The translations under genes and the position numbers were made by a program. A DNA stretch of 64,000 nt from Diploptera punctata. Taxonomy: Eukaryota; Arthropoda; Insecta; Blattodea; Blaberidae. Under the pieces are notes generated by a model, which worked only from the letters and a program-made list of their open reading frames with translations, was not told the DNA's origin and did not search any database. The stretch spans positions 62,001 through 126,000 of the forward strand of contig JASPKZ010007531.1 of NCBI GenBank assembly GCA_030220185.1, in the 5' to 3' direction. Below, one piece after another: positions 52,140 to 62,200 of the stretch. Within the stretch, counting starts at the first letter, position 1. Every line of letters starts with the position of its first letter.

Positions 52140-52949
52140 CTTACTTACTCACTGGCACTAACGAACCCGTAGGTTCATGGCCGCACGGACATAAGCTCTC
52201 CATACATTCCTATCCTGAGCCAGTGCCTTCCAATCATTCCCTGTATAATCCACCTCCCTCAAATCATAGTTAATGTTATTCTCCCACCTCATTCTTGGTC
52301 TACCAACTGGGCGTTTTCCTTCTGGCTTTCCTACAAGAAGTTTCCATGCACGTCTTTCATTCCCCATACGCGCAACATGTCCTGCCCATCGCAGTCTACG
52401 GGACTTAACTCTTCTTATTATATCTGGCTTCCTATAAAGACCATGTAGTTCATTGTTATGTAGTCTTCTCCATTCACCTGTCTGTTCATCTCTCTTTGGT
52501 CCAAAAATTTTCCTAAGAACTTTATTCCCAAATACTCGTAATCTCCTTTCCTCCCTTAAAGTAAGAGTCCATGTTTCGCACCCATATAATATAACTGGTA
52601 GAATAATAGTTTTATATATTTTCAGCTTAACGTTTTTTGAAAGGAGTTGGGACATCAAAAGTCTCTGCAATGCATAATAATATGCATTTCCAGAATTGAG
52701 CCTATGTTTAATTTCTTTGTGCATCTCATTCCTATTTGTGATTATTGTTCCTAGGTATTTTAATTCAGCCAATTCCTCAAAATTTCCCTCATTTGTCATT
52801 AGCTGTCCATTTCCATTATATAATGTATTTCTACGTGTGACCATACATTTAGTTTTACTGATAGGCCTATTTACTTCCAGTCCTAATTTCTTAGTGTTAC
52901 TCAATAGTGTGTGCGTGTTGGCCTTTAGTATCTCCTCGCTATCGGCCAG
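52140..52949 (-). mobile_element. LINE family 1, youngest-looking copy
   Basis: An uninterrupted frame (stop at 52158-52160) of about 263 LINE codons runs from LADSEEILKANTHTLLSNTK through GQLMTNEGNFEELAELKYLG, ILYGCETWTLTLREERRLRV, KIFGPKRDEQTGEWRRLHNN, RRLRWAGHVARMGNERRAWK, GKRPVGRPRMRWENNINYDL to AYVRAAMNLRVR. The 5' truncation falls just after the RT YADD motif, and a TAA/TAG-rich microsatellite (52950-53045) flanks it. A GGCCTA insertion at 52863-52868 adds two codons without breaking the frame. It serves as reference for the other copies. Confidence 0.95.
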
Positions 52950-52963
52950 TAATAATAATAATA

Positions 52964-53006
<43 letters not shown>

Positions 53007-53045
53007 CAATAATAATATTTATAATAGTAATAATAATAATAATTA
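52950..53045. repeat. Imperfect (TAA)n microsatellite
   Basis: TAA triplets with TGG, CAA and TTA interruptions, at the 5' truncation point of the LINE. Confidence 0.9.
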
Positions 53046-53437
53046 ATTCTATTGTCACAAGGGGTTGATTGACGAGGCAAACGCCGAGGCTCAGCAATAA
53101 GGAAAATAATGCGCATAGAACACAACTTATTTTCAACGACCCATAGAAATTCATAAATCCAGATTTTAAAAGCAGATGCTAGTGAAATAAATTTTAAATA
53201 ATTATCCGATAAGAATAATTTTGAAACCATAAAACGCGGCATTTATTTAAAATAAAAGTTCGGTTAAGTAAAGATATGTGATATTTTTTTAAATATGAAA
53301 ATAGGCCTATATGTAGGCCTACTACATCCTACAAATATGTAGAAATATGAAAAAAACAAATGTGTCTTAAACCACTACAGATACCTAAATTCGTAAACAT
53401 ATAAAGACATTTCTATTTAATTAATGTAAAAACAAAT
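53046..53437. other. Unassigned AT-rich DNA
   Basis: Two TAGGCCTA octamers (53303, 53315); otherwise nothing. Confidence 0.4.
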
Positions 53438-53580
53438 ATGGAGACTTAAGACAACTGAAAGTGCAATGGTGGAGACAGAAAGCTAGTACATAATAGAGAA
53501 AAATGCGCAGTTGTTATGAAGGAGGCGAAGGTTCTTGGAGGACCATGGAGCCAAAGGAAGAAGAAGAAAAACAAATATGT
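53438..53580 (+). mobile_element. LINE 3' end (EWAGHV family, copy 2)
   Basis: DLRQLKVQWWRQKA..., then KCAVVMKEAKVLGGPWSQRK and a GAAGAAGAA tail; matches the C-terminus of 19865-20310. 5'-truncated to about 45 codons. Confidence 0.8.
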
Positions 53581-53594
53581 ATGCTATTTAATTT

Positions 53595-53690
53595 AGGTCT
53601 ACATAGAAACTGTCCCGACCGGGGATCAAACCCGGGCCAGCTGCATGACAAGGCAGCACGTTACCTCGAGATCACAGCGGTGGACATAAT
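53595..53690 (-). mobile_element. SINE C, head only
   Basis: Inverted tRNA-like head: ACTGTCCCGACCGGGGATCA, AACCCGGGCC, GACAAGGCAGC, ACAGCGGTGGACATAA. No body. Confidence 0.82.
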
Positions 53691-53699
53691 ATTAAATAT

Positions 53700-53905
53700 T
53701 CAATAGTACATTGAATAAGATGCGAGCAATTAAATTGGTATGGACTTGTACGACGAATGCAAGAACAAAGGTTATCCATAAAAAATGAAATGGTATCCAC
53801 CTGGAAGAAGAAAGAGAGGAAGACCTCGGAACTCGTGGATGGATACGGACGAGTGGAGAAGGAAAATAAAACTTTAGGCACAGAAAGATGTGTAAACATT
53901 GAAAA
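53700..53905 (+). mobile_element. LINE 3' end, relative of 2400-2725
   Basis: In two frames: MRAIKLVWTCTTNAR-type start, then MQEQRLSIKNEMVSTWKKKE and KENKTLGTERCVNIENMYIN. Consensus with 2400-2725 gives the QLNWYG.VRRMQ and PGRR..GRPR blocks. Decayed. Confidence 0.78.
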
Positions 53906-53979
53906 TATGTATATAAATAAATACAGGCTTTTATCTTCTTTCTCAATGAAATATATGAAAGAGAAATTTAAGATCTAAT

Positions 53980-54755
53980 AAAAAGTAAATATGACCTTGG
54001 GTGTATTGGAGAACGGATTTGGAAACAACAGTGAGTTTTCGTATCAATTCAAAACAAATGAATGTTGTAAAGCGCACGGGAGAACAATAGAATACACATG
54101 CCGCGAGCAGGAAGTTACTATTATAACGTAGGAAGCACTAACTTATATTTAAAAAGTCTGCTACACAGCTGATTCTTTATAATTATTCAAAGTTCATAAT
54201 AAATTAATAGGAGAACCAGATTCAACGTTAAAATTCTGATTGAAGATAAGTGTAGACGCTATTGGGCGACATTCCGCGAAAACCATGCAATGCATTTATT
54301 ATACTCGCTTAAATTATAAATTATCCACCAGAAAACCAAAACTTAATTACTTGCAGGCCTATAAATTAATGTATCAGGATTTGTCCCTTTCGCTTTGAAG
54401 ATTTAAATACTGGCATAATTTTGTTGTATGCCTATGTCAGTTTATTTGCTTTTAAAAAATTATAGGCCTATGTTTACCAAACAAGTTCAACATTTACATA
54501 CAATAAAATTGGAAATTAACTTACACAATTAATAAATTGGACGGCGTTATACATCAACATGCTATGCGCCATTATGTAACTTTAGAGAAAAATACAGGTA
54601 TGCCTACGTTTAAAGTTTAAGTCAATATTCACTATTTACTGTAGCGCCAAACAAACAATATTGGATATTGCAAGTTATTTTCCTAATAGACAACAAACCT
54701 CTAACAACAAGTAACAAATTTTAATTATTTTGGTTGTAATTTTACTATAAATACA
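53980..54755. other. Unassigned AT-rich DNA
   Basis: No recognised repeat or gene in about 780 bp. Confidence 0.45.
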
Positions 54756-55061
54756 AAAACTTAAAGAGACATAAATATGAAACTGTCAATATTTCAAATG
54801 ATATGCAGAACTATACAAAAACATTAAAGAACAAACCAAGAAAAAATACTAGACTGAAGTTTTATAAAACGGCAGTTCCTGCATTACTTTATGGGAGCGA
54901 AACTTGGGTAATGACCAATAAATTACAAAGTAGAATACAAAGCATAGAAATGAACTTCCTTAGAAGAACAGAAGGCTGTACATGATTGGATCGGATAAAG
55001 AATGAAGATATAAGAACAGAGTTAAATAATATATGTTATATTGCAGATATAAGTATGAATA

Positions 55062-55196
55062 TGAAAGTTTTCTTGGGTTTTCCGCGTCTTGGATTCAAGT
55101 TCGGTCTCTGGCCACTGATTCCGACGTTTCGGCATGATCCCACATGCCATTAATTCCTTGATAATGGTATGTGGGATCATGCCGAAAACTTTGATA

Positions 55197-55197
<1 letters not shown>
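55062..55197. mobile_element. Eroded hammerhead-like foldback element
   Basis: Inverted stretches (GAATATGAAAGTTTTC / GAAAACTTTGATATTC; ATGCCATTAATTCC / GATAATGGTATGTGG). Minus 55118-55145 has hairpin GGCATG...CATGCC, then GAAA, ACGT and C, the second half of the hammerhead pattern. The plus-strand partner has the hairpin and GAAAA. Neither keeps a CUGANGA box, so both are presumably inactive. Confidence 0.55.
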
Positions 55198-55237
<40 letters not shown>

Positions 55238-55239
55238 CA

Positions 55240-55348
55240 ACGGGAAGCTACCACACCCCTACAGTTTCCTAGTAAAGCTGCAAGCATAGCATTTAAATGC
55301 TATGATTGCAGTGAAGAACCTGCCTTCGGGCAGAATTACTATGGATGG

Positions 55349-55350
<2 letters not shown>
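55240..55350 (+). mobile_element. SINE C, 3' 110 bp between TA repeats
   Basis: GCAACGGGAAGCTACCACAC, TAAAGCTGCAAGCATAGC, CCTTCGGGCAGAATTACTAT, GGATGG. Flanked on both sides by (TA)n (55198-55236 and 55349-55376), so the insertion was into, or seeded, a TA tract. Confidence 0.85.
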
Positions 55351-55379
<29 letters not shown>

Positions 55380-55669
55380 CACTGAATGATAGGCTAAAAT
55401 CAAATAACATGAAGATAAATTATTTAGACATGTAGCCTAGATATAATGAATGGAGGAAGATTACCAAAAGCAGCATTTAACTACAAGCCAAGAGATTTAA
55501 GGAATGTAGGAAGGCCAGTGAAAAGATGGACAGAACAACTTGAGGAGGAACAGGCAATTTGCCTAGCCTGTGAAGTGAAGAAGAAGAAGAAGCAAGTTAT
55601 TTTTCCTTATTTGACAGTTATACATCAACAATATAAAACTGAGAACATTTGGCGCTTAGCTGCATGATG

Positions 55670-55965
55670 CAAAATATTGATTATCATTTACGAAGATCTG
55701 ATTTCATAGCCATTTGGTGCAAAACATAGAATCTCTGATAGGACTGACGGCGCGGCGTTTACATTTTTCTTTAATAACAAGGCTATATTTAAAGTTTTGG
55801 GGCTAAAAGTGTGCGTGCACTTACTTCATGAGCCAGTGCAACAAATTACATCAACATCTCATTTAGAAAAAAAAAGGCACTTAGCCAGTTGATGTATAAC
55901 ATTGTCCAATTGGTCTACTTTAAAAGTACGAGTAGATTCACGAGTGTCAATAACTGACTAAATCA
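55670..55965. other. Unassigned DNA
   Basis: Nothing recognised. Confidence 0.4.
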
Positions 55966-55969
55966 ATGA

Positions 55970-56255
55970 CAGTGTTGAACCCACAGGATCATAGCCGCGC
56001 GGACATAAAGTCTCCACACATCCCATCTTGAAGTGTTTTCCAAGCGTCCCCTGTATAATTAATTTTTCCCACCTCATTCTTGGCCTGCTTAATGGGCGCT
56101 TTCCCTCTGGCTTTCCTATGAGGAGTTTCCAAGCACCTCTTACATTCCCCATTCATGCCACATGTCCTACCCATCGCAGTACATCATACTTAATTCATAT
56201 TATGTTTCCCATAAAGATCATGTAGCTTACTGTTATAGGCTACAACTCATACCTT
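55970..56255 (-). mobile_element. LINE family 1 fragment
   Basis: Minus strand: MGNVRGAWKLLIGKPEGKRP, LSRPRMRWEK, then a deletion of NNINYDLRE, INYTGDAWKTLQDGMCGDFM. The 3' tail repeat is missing. Inner end near HDLYGK. Confidence 0.8.
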
Positions 56256-56352
56256 CGCATAATAAATCGTTTCGAGGGTCGAAGCAGGTTAGTTGTGCAT
56301 TAACTGTGTACCGGTACAGGGACATCAAGAGTCATCTGTAGAGTCCGGATGT

Positions 56353-57199
56353 CATCATCATCAACAACAAGTATTAAGCCCAATGGCTTGTTCCGATCTC
56401 ATTACAGGTCGAATTGGTCCCTCCATCTCTTCAATGGTCTTCCCAACATTCTTCTCCCTTTTGGTTTATAATTATACATTCTTCTTGGTATGCACTGTTC
56501 ATTCATTCGTAATACGTGCTGAAGATAAGCATTTTGATAATATTTTAATCTTTCGCAGAGATTAAATATATTAAGTTCTGTACTTATATCTTCGTTTTTT
56601 CTTTTTATCGGTCCTTTGGTATCCTGCTATTGCTCTCAACATCTTCATTTCAGCAGCCTCTATTTGTTTACTATCTGCCTTTGTTAATGTCCAGGTTTCA
56701 CATCCATAGATAAGAGATGGAACTGCCAATACTTTGTAAAACTTCAAAATAGTTTCTTTTCTAGTCTTATTCAATAAAGTGCGTTTAATTGTGCCACATA
56801 GATAATTGAATCGTTGTATTTTAGTGTGTTTATCTAAATTTCTGTCATTGCCTAAATGACATCCCAAATAATTAAAATTCTGAACTTAGTCTACAATTAC
56901 ATTGTTTATCACTGTTTTTGTTCTAAAGCACATTTTCCTTTCAGAGCTAATATTTTTGTTTTAGATGTAGATATTCTTAAATTGTATTTTAGAGAGATGT
57001 TATTTAAAGTATAAAGGAATTATGATGATCTTGATGAAGATTTTCGGGCCGTAGACCGTGGTCGTGAGGCTTGTAGTTCCCCGACGTTTCGCCAGAGACT
57101 GCGTCTGGCATCCTCAAGGATTTTCTTGAGACTGTGTATAAAGGAATTGTTATAAAGCATTTTCTGATGCTTATTATTACTTGATCGTCTGCAAAAAGC
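56353..57199 (-). mobile_element. LINE family 3 copy, 13-bp TSD, nested in hAT-like element
   Basis: Minus strand: NNVIVD, then GCHLGNDRNLDKHTKIQRFN, KFYKVLAVPSLIYGCETWTL, KQIEAAEMKMLRAIAGYQRT, DKKKK, a frameshift, and HVLRMNEQCIPRRMYNYKPK with GRPLKRWRDQFDL. The repeat agagtccggatgt at 56340-56352 and 57200-57212 fixes the insertion. It is itself interrupted at 57022-57135. Confidence 0.92.
57022..57135 (-). mobile_element. 114-bp hammerhead-like insertion, 13-bp TSD
   Basis: Flanked by gtataaaggaatt (57009-57021 and 57136-57148). Minus-strand core (57076-57120): TCC, TTGAGGA, T, hairpin GCCAGA-CGCAGTC-TCTGGC, GAAA, ACGT as part of GAAACGTC, then GGGG pairing with the leading CC. Box 1 differs from CUGANGA by C3 to U. 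The whole insertion is little more than the ribozyme-like domain plus about 60 bp. Confidence 0.8.
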
Positions 57200-57898
57200 A
57201 GAGTCCGGATGTTAGGCTCTTAAAAAGTTCAAAATAGGCAGGAAAAAAGGCATTAAAAATCATTAATATAGGCACTAAAAATCAAAGTAGGCTCTTACAA
57301 AAATGGACTACAACATCAAATTTTACAGTCTTACGTAAAGATTATAAACATATGCTATCAATAGCACGCGAAGATATCAGAGATGATTTTGCAACTTGTT
57401 ATGCATTTTTACAAAGAGCATACTTATGTTTTGCAGTTTGTAGACCTAAGTGCTGCTAAACACGGCACTTCTTCGCGCAATTCACTGAAATTTTACACAG
57501 TTTGTCTTTTTCTTTAGGCATCGTGAAATGCTATTCTAAACACATACTCTTGTCGCGCAACTTTGTCTTTGAAGCACCTGTCTGTGAACGAGGACTACAG
57601 ACTGATTACAGTGTTACCAACATCAAAAATAATATTGCCAGTCAATTAAAGGTATTTATGCAATGATATGGGTCATCAAGTTTGTCCATTTCAAATAATT
57701 TCATTGAAATAGTAAGTTAATTTCGAGAAAAATGACAAATAGGCATTGTAAGTTGAAATAGGCATTCATAGGCAAAATGAACTTCATGGAAAAGTCTAGG
57801 GTTGTCGGTATGAACTTATATGAAGTCACTTTTACAATAGGCTATCTATAATAAATAACTGTAGGCATTTTCCCTAACATCCGGTCTCTAGTCATCAG

Positions 57899-58540
57899 TT
57901 TAACATTCGGATATACCATGACAATCACACACAAAGGGAATAACAAAACAAAATTAGCATGATGGAAGATATGGAAATCTTAAGAAAAGCAAAGAATAGC
58001 GCCAAAATGCTAAACGAAAACACACCTACAGACCAGAACCCGTTATACAATTTATTCGCCAACATCAGTAGGCCTATCAAATGACATGCCGAAGATGAAA
58101 CGTGTTTTGAAAGCTCTACATGATTATAACTAATTAAAGAAGATTTTTCAAACACAAATCAAGGGTGAAGGCAAGAAACTGTATTATATGCATCTGTCGG
58201 CGAGTATAGCACACGGTGAAACAAGTTTTTTTGTGAAGAACAAGTGAAATTTAATTAAGTAAATAAAGAGTATTTGTAAATGTTCTGTGAACAATGTTGT
58301 GTTATTCAATGGAAAACCCATAGGAATTTTATGCAACCGCGGGGTGAGACAATATACAGTACTCCTAGTGAAAGGAAGTCCCGGTGCGGAACAGGGAGTG
58401 TTTGAGTTTACATACAGGTCGATTCCTCTTTTTTTTTAATTCTTTCTTTGTCGTTTTATTTCGTTTAAACCGTTTTTCCTTTTTGTTTTACCTTTGTTAA
58501 CCTTTTTATCATATTCACACATACAAACACAAGACAGGAC
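57899..58540. other. Unassigned DNA
   Basis: No recognised signature; a T-run at 58430. Confidence 0.4.
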
Positions 58541-58544
58541 ACAC

Positions 58545-58665
58545 ACCCAGACCCAAGGTGGATATTTAAAATCCCCTATCCCGCCGGGAATCGAACCCGG
58601 GTCGCCGGAGTGGAAGGCAGGGACTCTACCGACTACGCCACGGCGACGGACATCCTCGAATCCCA
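58545..58665 (-). mobile_element. tRNA-derived SINE D head (tRNA-Gly-like)
   Basis: Minus strand: GTCGCCGTGGCGTAGTCGGT (A box), TGCCTTCCACTCCGGCG (TCC in the anticodon loop position), CCCGGGTTCGATTCCCGG (intact T arm/B box), then GCGGGATAGGGGATTTTAAA, which is not a tRNA 3' end. Sole copy here. The acceptor stem does not close, so this is not a functional tRNA gene. Confidence 0.7.
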
Positions 58666-58764
58666 CCGGCTACTGATAACGTGACGATTGTGAACAATTG
58701 CACTAGTCCTACATAACAAGTTAGATTAGTTCGTAGGCCTACAGATTGCTTGTTGCGTTAATTT

Positions 58765-59840
58765 CACTATTCAACTCATGCCCCAAATTGGGAGTCAATG
58801 ACAATCGTGTTTCAATTAATTTTGATTTACAACCAATCACGGTCGTGTTTCACCTGGAATTTATCAAATAAATTTATCATATTAAAGAAAGCTGCTCTTT
58901 TTTAACATTCTGAATAGGCCATACTTTTATTTTGCAGTGACTGACTCTCTAAGAAATACGTTGAATAAAACAATTTATATAGCCTATTAAGATGTAAGAA
59001 TTCTAGAATGCATTTGGCTACTAGATTGTATACTTAGTGCACGAATGTAACCAGATTCTGCTTGCGAGATACAAGCCTAATAGAAAAAGATTCGTAGCAA
59101 TTGATTATACAATTAAAAAAAAGAAACCACTGTTTGCATTTTCTTAAACAAACTATTTCCCAGGAATTAACGTTGCCGAAAAATATAACTGGCATATTTA
59201 CATCATAAGTCTAAAAAATTAATTAATAACCTGTAATGATGTGTTTCATTTCTTCTCCACTAGGGTGCATTCTTACAATATTGCGATCATTTGGCAATAA
59301 ATAATATGATCTCGTTGCAGTGATGAACAAGTAAAACATAACAAACGTTTCTCATTTCTTTTCAAACATCGCCGTTTACATTAAATGTATAAATATTTTA
59401 AAATATAGTCCACCGCTGTGGTTTCGAGGTAGCGTTGCTGCCTTGTCACGCAACGGGCCCGGGTTCGATCCCCGGTCGGGGCAGTTTTTCTGGGTGAGGG
59501 TTTTATCGGGATTTTTTCAAACCTGTAAGACAAATGTCAGGAAAACTTTAAGGCCCAAACGTTCCCCGAAATCATATGGCCATCATCATCATCCTTCACC
59601 GGTGTGGAAAGCAACGGGAAGCTACCACACCTACAATTCCCTAGTAAAGTATGAAAATGCTATGATTGCAGTGAAGGACGTGCCTTCGGGCAGAATTACT
59701 ATGAATGGATATTTAAATAATGATTTGTGAGTAAACAGCTTAATTTTATTCGTTAAATAGTCCTAACAAATGCCACTCTTGGTTTCCGAATTCTCTAGAT
59801 AAATTGGAAATCGCTCGTGGCATTACTTATGACTAAAACT
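58765..59840 (+). repeat. Repeat R copy interrupted by SINE C
   Basis: Repeat R at 58765-59405 and 59711-59840 (ACTCATGCCCCAAATTGGGA start, GGCATTACTTATGACTAA end). The copies at 33.0 and 49.1 kb run straight through the junction. Confidence 0.85.
59406..59710 (+). mobile_element. SINE C inside repeat R
   Basis: Head TAGTCCACCGCTGTGGTTTC, B box GGGTTCGATCCCCGG, body GGTTTTATCGGG, CACCGGTGTGGAAAGCAACG, end GGGCAGAATTACTATGAATG. The CTGCAAAGCATAGC segment is deleted. No clean target duplication; a few host bases seem lost. Confidence 0.9.
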
Positions 59841-60100
59841 CACATAGGCCCTATTCCTGAGGTATGACATCAGATTTTCAACAGGAATTTGTCTACTTTG
59901 TTTTCTGTTTTCTAAATTAAGATAAATGGTCGCCTTCATCTGCACTACAATCCCCAGAACATTTTACATGTTTTTATTTAGGCCTATAATCCCGTGGTAG
60001 TGTGTTGGTAGTTTTTGTTAACTCTGAATTTTATTTATTTATTTGCTGTAGTTCCTATATGGAACATGGGGCAGCAGTAAAGTTCCACCAGTGTACTCTG
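59841..60100. other. Unassigned DNA
   Basis: Nothing recognised. Confidence 0.35.
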
Positions 60101-60104
60101 CTTC

Positions 60105-60415
60105 AAGCCAGTCATTTCACTTGTCTCCAGCTTTTCACTCTTTCCTCTGCTTCCTCCTCTACTGATCGCTTCCAAGTTTTCCTAGGTCGTCCCCTCTTTC
60201 TTACTCTTGCGGATTCCAATCTAGTGCAGTCTTCTCGATGGCTCCGTCTGGTTTTCTCAATGTGTGGCCTATCCAATTCCACTTCCTTTGTTTTATTTGG
60301 TGACATATTGGAGATTGGTTGCTTTTTCTCCACAGTTCTTCAATTGATATTATTTCCGGCCATCTTATATTTAAAATACGCATCAGACATTTGTTTACAA
60401 ACATCTGCAACTTGA
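60105..60415 (-). mobile_element. LINE C-terminal fragment (WIGHTLRKP type)
   Basis: Minus strand in two frames: QMFVNKCLMRILNIRWPEII, SIEELWRKSNQSPICHQIKQ, RKWNWIGHTLRKPDGAIEKT, ALDWNPQ, then ESARVRKRGRPRKTWKRSVE, EEAEERVKSW. A very recognisable LINE terminus; one frameshift near 60220. It abuts the opposite-strand LINE starting at 60420. Confidence 0.88.
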
Positions 60416-60419
60416 CTGT

Positions 60420-61190
60420 GAAAAGAAAGCCATATATGAGCCAACAATTGACTATTACAAAGATAAAGGCCAATTAAATAGTATAACTGTCACAGGATTG
60501 ATGAACGGGGCAAGAGGTACTATACCAGGATTCTTACCTAAATTTTGGAATTCCTTAGATTTGGACAGGGTGTATCTTTCTAAAATTGCCATCGCTGCCA
60601 TTAGAGGATCAATTTCAATTTTTTTTTGTAAGCCCATGTTTTCCCTTTACAGAGATTTAGGCGCTCTCCCACTACAGGGAAGAATTTGAAGTATACTAAT
60701 TTAGTTACACTTTTTTTCGTATAGATGTCATTTTGAGTGGTACGTGATCAGCGTTCCGCCTCATACTGACATCTAGAAAATCAAGATATGACTAGGACGG
60801 GAAAATTCGGTAAATTTTGCTTAGAGGCCTTTTCACTCAGGCTTAAGCATTTTTAACGAGCCTGAAAATCTTCAGACTCGGGACCCACGGCTTAAAGTCC
60901 CTCCCGGAGGACTTGCTCCTTGGATTTTTCCGTCCTAAAAAAATCCATCGACCCCGGCCGGGTTTGAACCCCGCGACCCTCGGGACCAGAGGCAAGGAGC
61001 ATAACCACTAGTCCACCGCGGCCGATAATTTCAATTTTGAGAAACCATATTTACAAACTTTCTACTTTATAGTATGTAGCCTATACTTCAATTACAATTT
61101 GAAATTTTTTAAATGTATTTACAAAATGTATTTCATCAATTTAGAAAATTAATTGTCTGTATCACTTTGTCCTTGTGGCAATCCTCTAAT
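60420..61190 (+). mobile_element. LINE 3' region interrupted by SINE E
   Basis: KKAIYEPTIDYYKDK-like start, GLMNGARGTIPGFLPKFWNS, LDLDRVYLSKIAIAAIRGSI, SIF, then SINE E (60623-61026), then 3' UTR (AGAAACCATATTTACAAAC, AATTGTCTGTATCACTTTG). Collinear, inverted, with 44265-44690. Confidence 0.85.
60623..61026 (-). mobile_element. SINE E, complete, 12-bp TSD
   Basis: 404 bp: a T-run (the A tail inverted) at 60623, GCCCATGTTTTCCCTTTACA, GCGCTCTCCCACTACAGGGA, body, and the tRNA-like head at 60950-61024 (GGGTTTGAACCCCGCGACCC, ACCACTAGTCCACCGCGGCC). The repeat aatttcaatttt lies at 60611-60622 and 61027-61038. The empty site is at 44.4 kb. Confidence 0.93.
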
Positions 61191-61194
61191 GAGG

Positions 61195-61345
61195 GAAGTC
61201 ATATATAATAAAAAAATTGTTGCTTCCGTAACTTTCCATGTTTCGCAACCATGGTTGAGGACTGATTTTACGTTGGTGTTGAACAGTCTAAGTTTTGTCT
61301 TCAAAGAGATGTTCATTGTTTCCCACATGGGGTATAACTGCACAA
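61195..61345 (-). pseudogene. LINE RT fragment
   Basis: Minus strand: LYPMWETMNISLKTKLRLFN, TNVKSVLNHGCETWKVTEAT. The ISL.TK.R.FN.NV.SVLL.GCE.WK pattern is a LINE RT C-terminal block. Family not otherwise present. Confidence 0.8.
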
Positions 61346-61439
61346 ATGCTCCATTTGCTACACGAATTCGTCTGTATGCCTATATAATAGGCTAGATAGT
61401 AGAATAATCTATTTTGTCTCTACAGTTACATAGGACTGG

Positions 61440-61685
61440 AAACATATTAGAAAAAAAGATAGAAGAAAAATGTTCGAAATGATATTCACACCTCTTATGA
61501 ATGGAAGAAGATAGAATACCAAAGAAGATTCTCGATTGGAAAGCTAATAGAAGAATTGGAAGAGGCAGACCTAGGGAACGTTGGATAGAAGGAGTGAGGA
61601 GAAGTGTGGAAGCTATAGATTTGAGAGAAGAAGATGCTTTAGACAGGAATCTCTGGCGACAAATCACTTTGGGTTGAAGGAGAAA
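61440..61685 (+). mobile_element. LINE 3' end (DDQ-type family)
   Basis: Frames give KMIFTPLMNGRRQNTKE, DWKANRRIGRGRPRERWIE-type sequence, SVEAIDLREEDALDRNLWRQ, ITLG, stop; equivalent to 4360-4550. Frameshifted near 61500. Confidence 0.8.
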
Positions 61686-61689
61686 CACT

Positions 61690-62080
61690 ATATTGAGGAA
61701 TATTCGTAATAAGAAAATCTATTCTGCCTCAACAGCTACACATGGCTGGAAACTGACATCTCTCTGTACGAATAACTAATAGTAAATTTGACAATGAATA
61801 TTTTTAGAAATTCAATAGCCGAGAAACCCTCAAACGCTTATAATTATAGCTTATATTTACGTTACCGGAAGGGCGAGCACCTGGCCGTCCCCATATCGTG
61901 CAGTCGTTATTAACCTCGTTGGAAGGGTGTGCGCAGACGCAACCAATTGAGTGGAATTTTTATAATTACTGTATTAAAATGTTGATTCTCGAAAATAAAA
62001 TAAAATATGAGCGAGTTTGAACATCAATTTTAATTTCTCGAAGCATTCGTTGTACAGTATCCTGCCAGAATTAGGAATTC
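61690..62080. other. Unassigned DNA
   Basis: Nothing recognised. Confidence 0.35.
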
Positions 62081-62084
62081 ATTA

Positions 62085-62200
62085 AAAATATAGGCTTTCA
62101 CGGCCGGTATTCCTGTTTGGTCGTCTTCCCGACTAAATGGCCGTGGTCCAATTTTCTTGAGGCACGACGTTTCGTATAGCCTACTACTGGTGTATATAGA
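62085..62200. mobile_element. Possible further hammerhead-related fragment
   Basis: GGCTTTCACGGCCGGTATTC, CCCGACTAAATGGCCGTGG and GCACGACGTTTCGTATAGCC. The inverted GAAACGTC and the adjoining GTATAC-like half stem resemble the second half of the hammerhead motif, but no CUGANGA box remains. Confidence 0.35.

Larger units (their letters stand above)
54756..55590 (+). mobile_element. LINE RT relic interrupted by a hammerhead-like element and a SINE tail
   Basis: 5' part: TLKNKPRKNTRLKFYKTAVP, ALLYGSETWVMTNKLQSRIQ, SIEMNFLRRTEGCT, IKNEDIRTELNN. 3' part from about 55380: NGGRLPKAAFNYKPRD, LRNVGRPVKRWTEQLEEEQA, then a GAAGAAG tail. Between them sit a foldback relic (55062-55197), TA repeats, a SINE C end (55240-55350) and another TA run. 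Same family as the window's first 137 bp. Confidence 0.85.
56339..57890. mobile_element. hAT-like non-autonomous element, split by a LINE
   Basis: Ends TAGAGTCCGGATGT (56339) and, inverted, TAGAGACCGGATGTTAGG (57890 leftwards). An 8-bp flank gtcatctg (56331-56338) / gtcatcag (57891-57898) matches at 7 of 8. The 8-bp duplication and terminal style fit hAT. The interior (57213-57890) is full of TAGGCA motifs and has no transposase. It contains the LINE at 56353-57199. Confidence 0.72.

Noticed and set aside
51694..52161. 155-residue plus-strand ORF ending in poly-Ile
   Set aside because: Antisense of a LINE followed by a TAA tract.
58545..58665. Functional tRNA-Gly gene
   Set aside because: T arm is intact but the acceptor stem does not close and the sequence continues into a non-tRNA body.
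60002..60415. 137-residue plus-strand ORF
   Set aside because: Antisense of the WIGHTLRKP-type LINE; the minus strand has the recognisable motifs.
62085..62200. Intact hammerhead motif
   Set aside because: Only the GAAACGTC half is visible; no CUGANGA box or clean stem II, so kept only as a weak feature.
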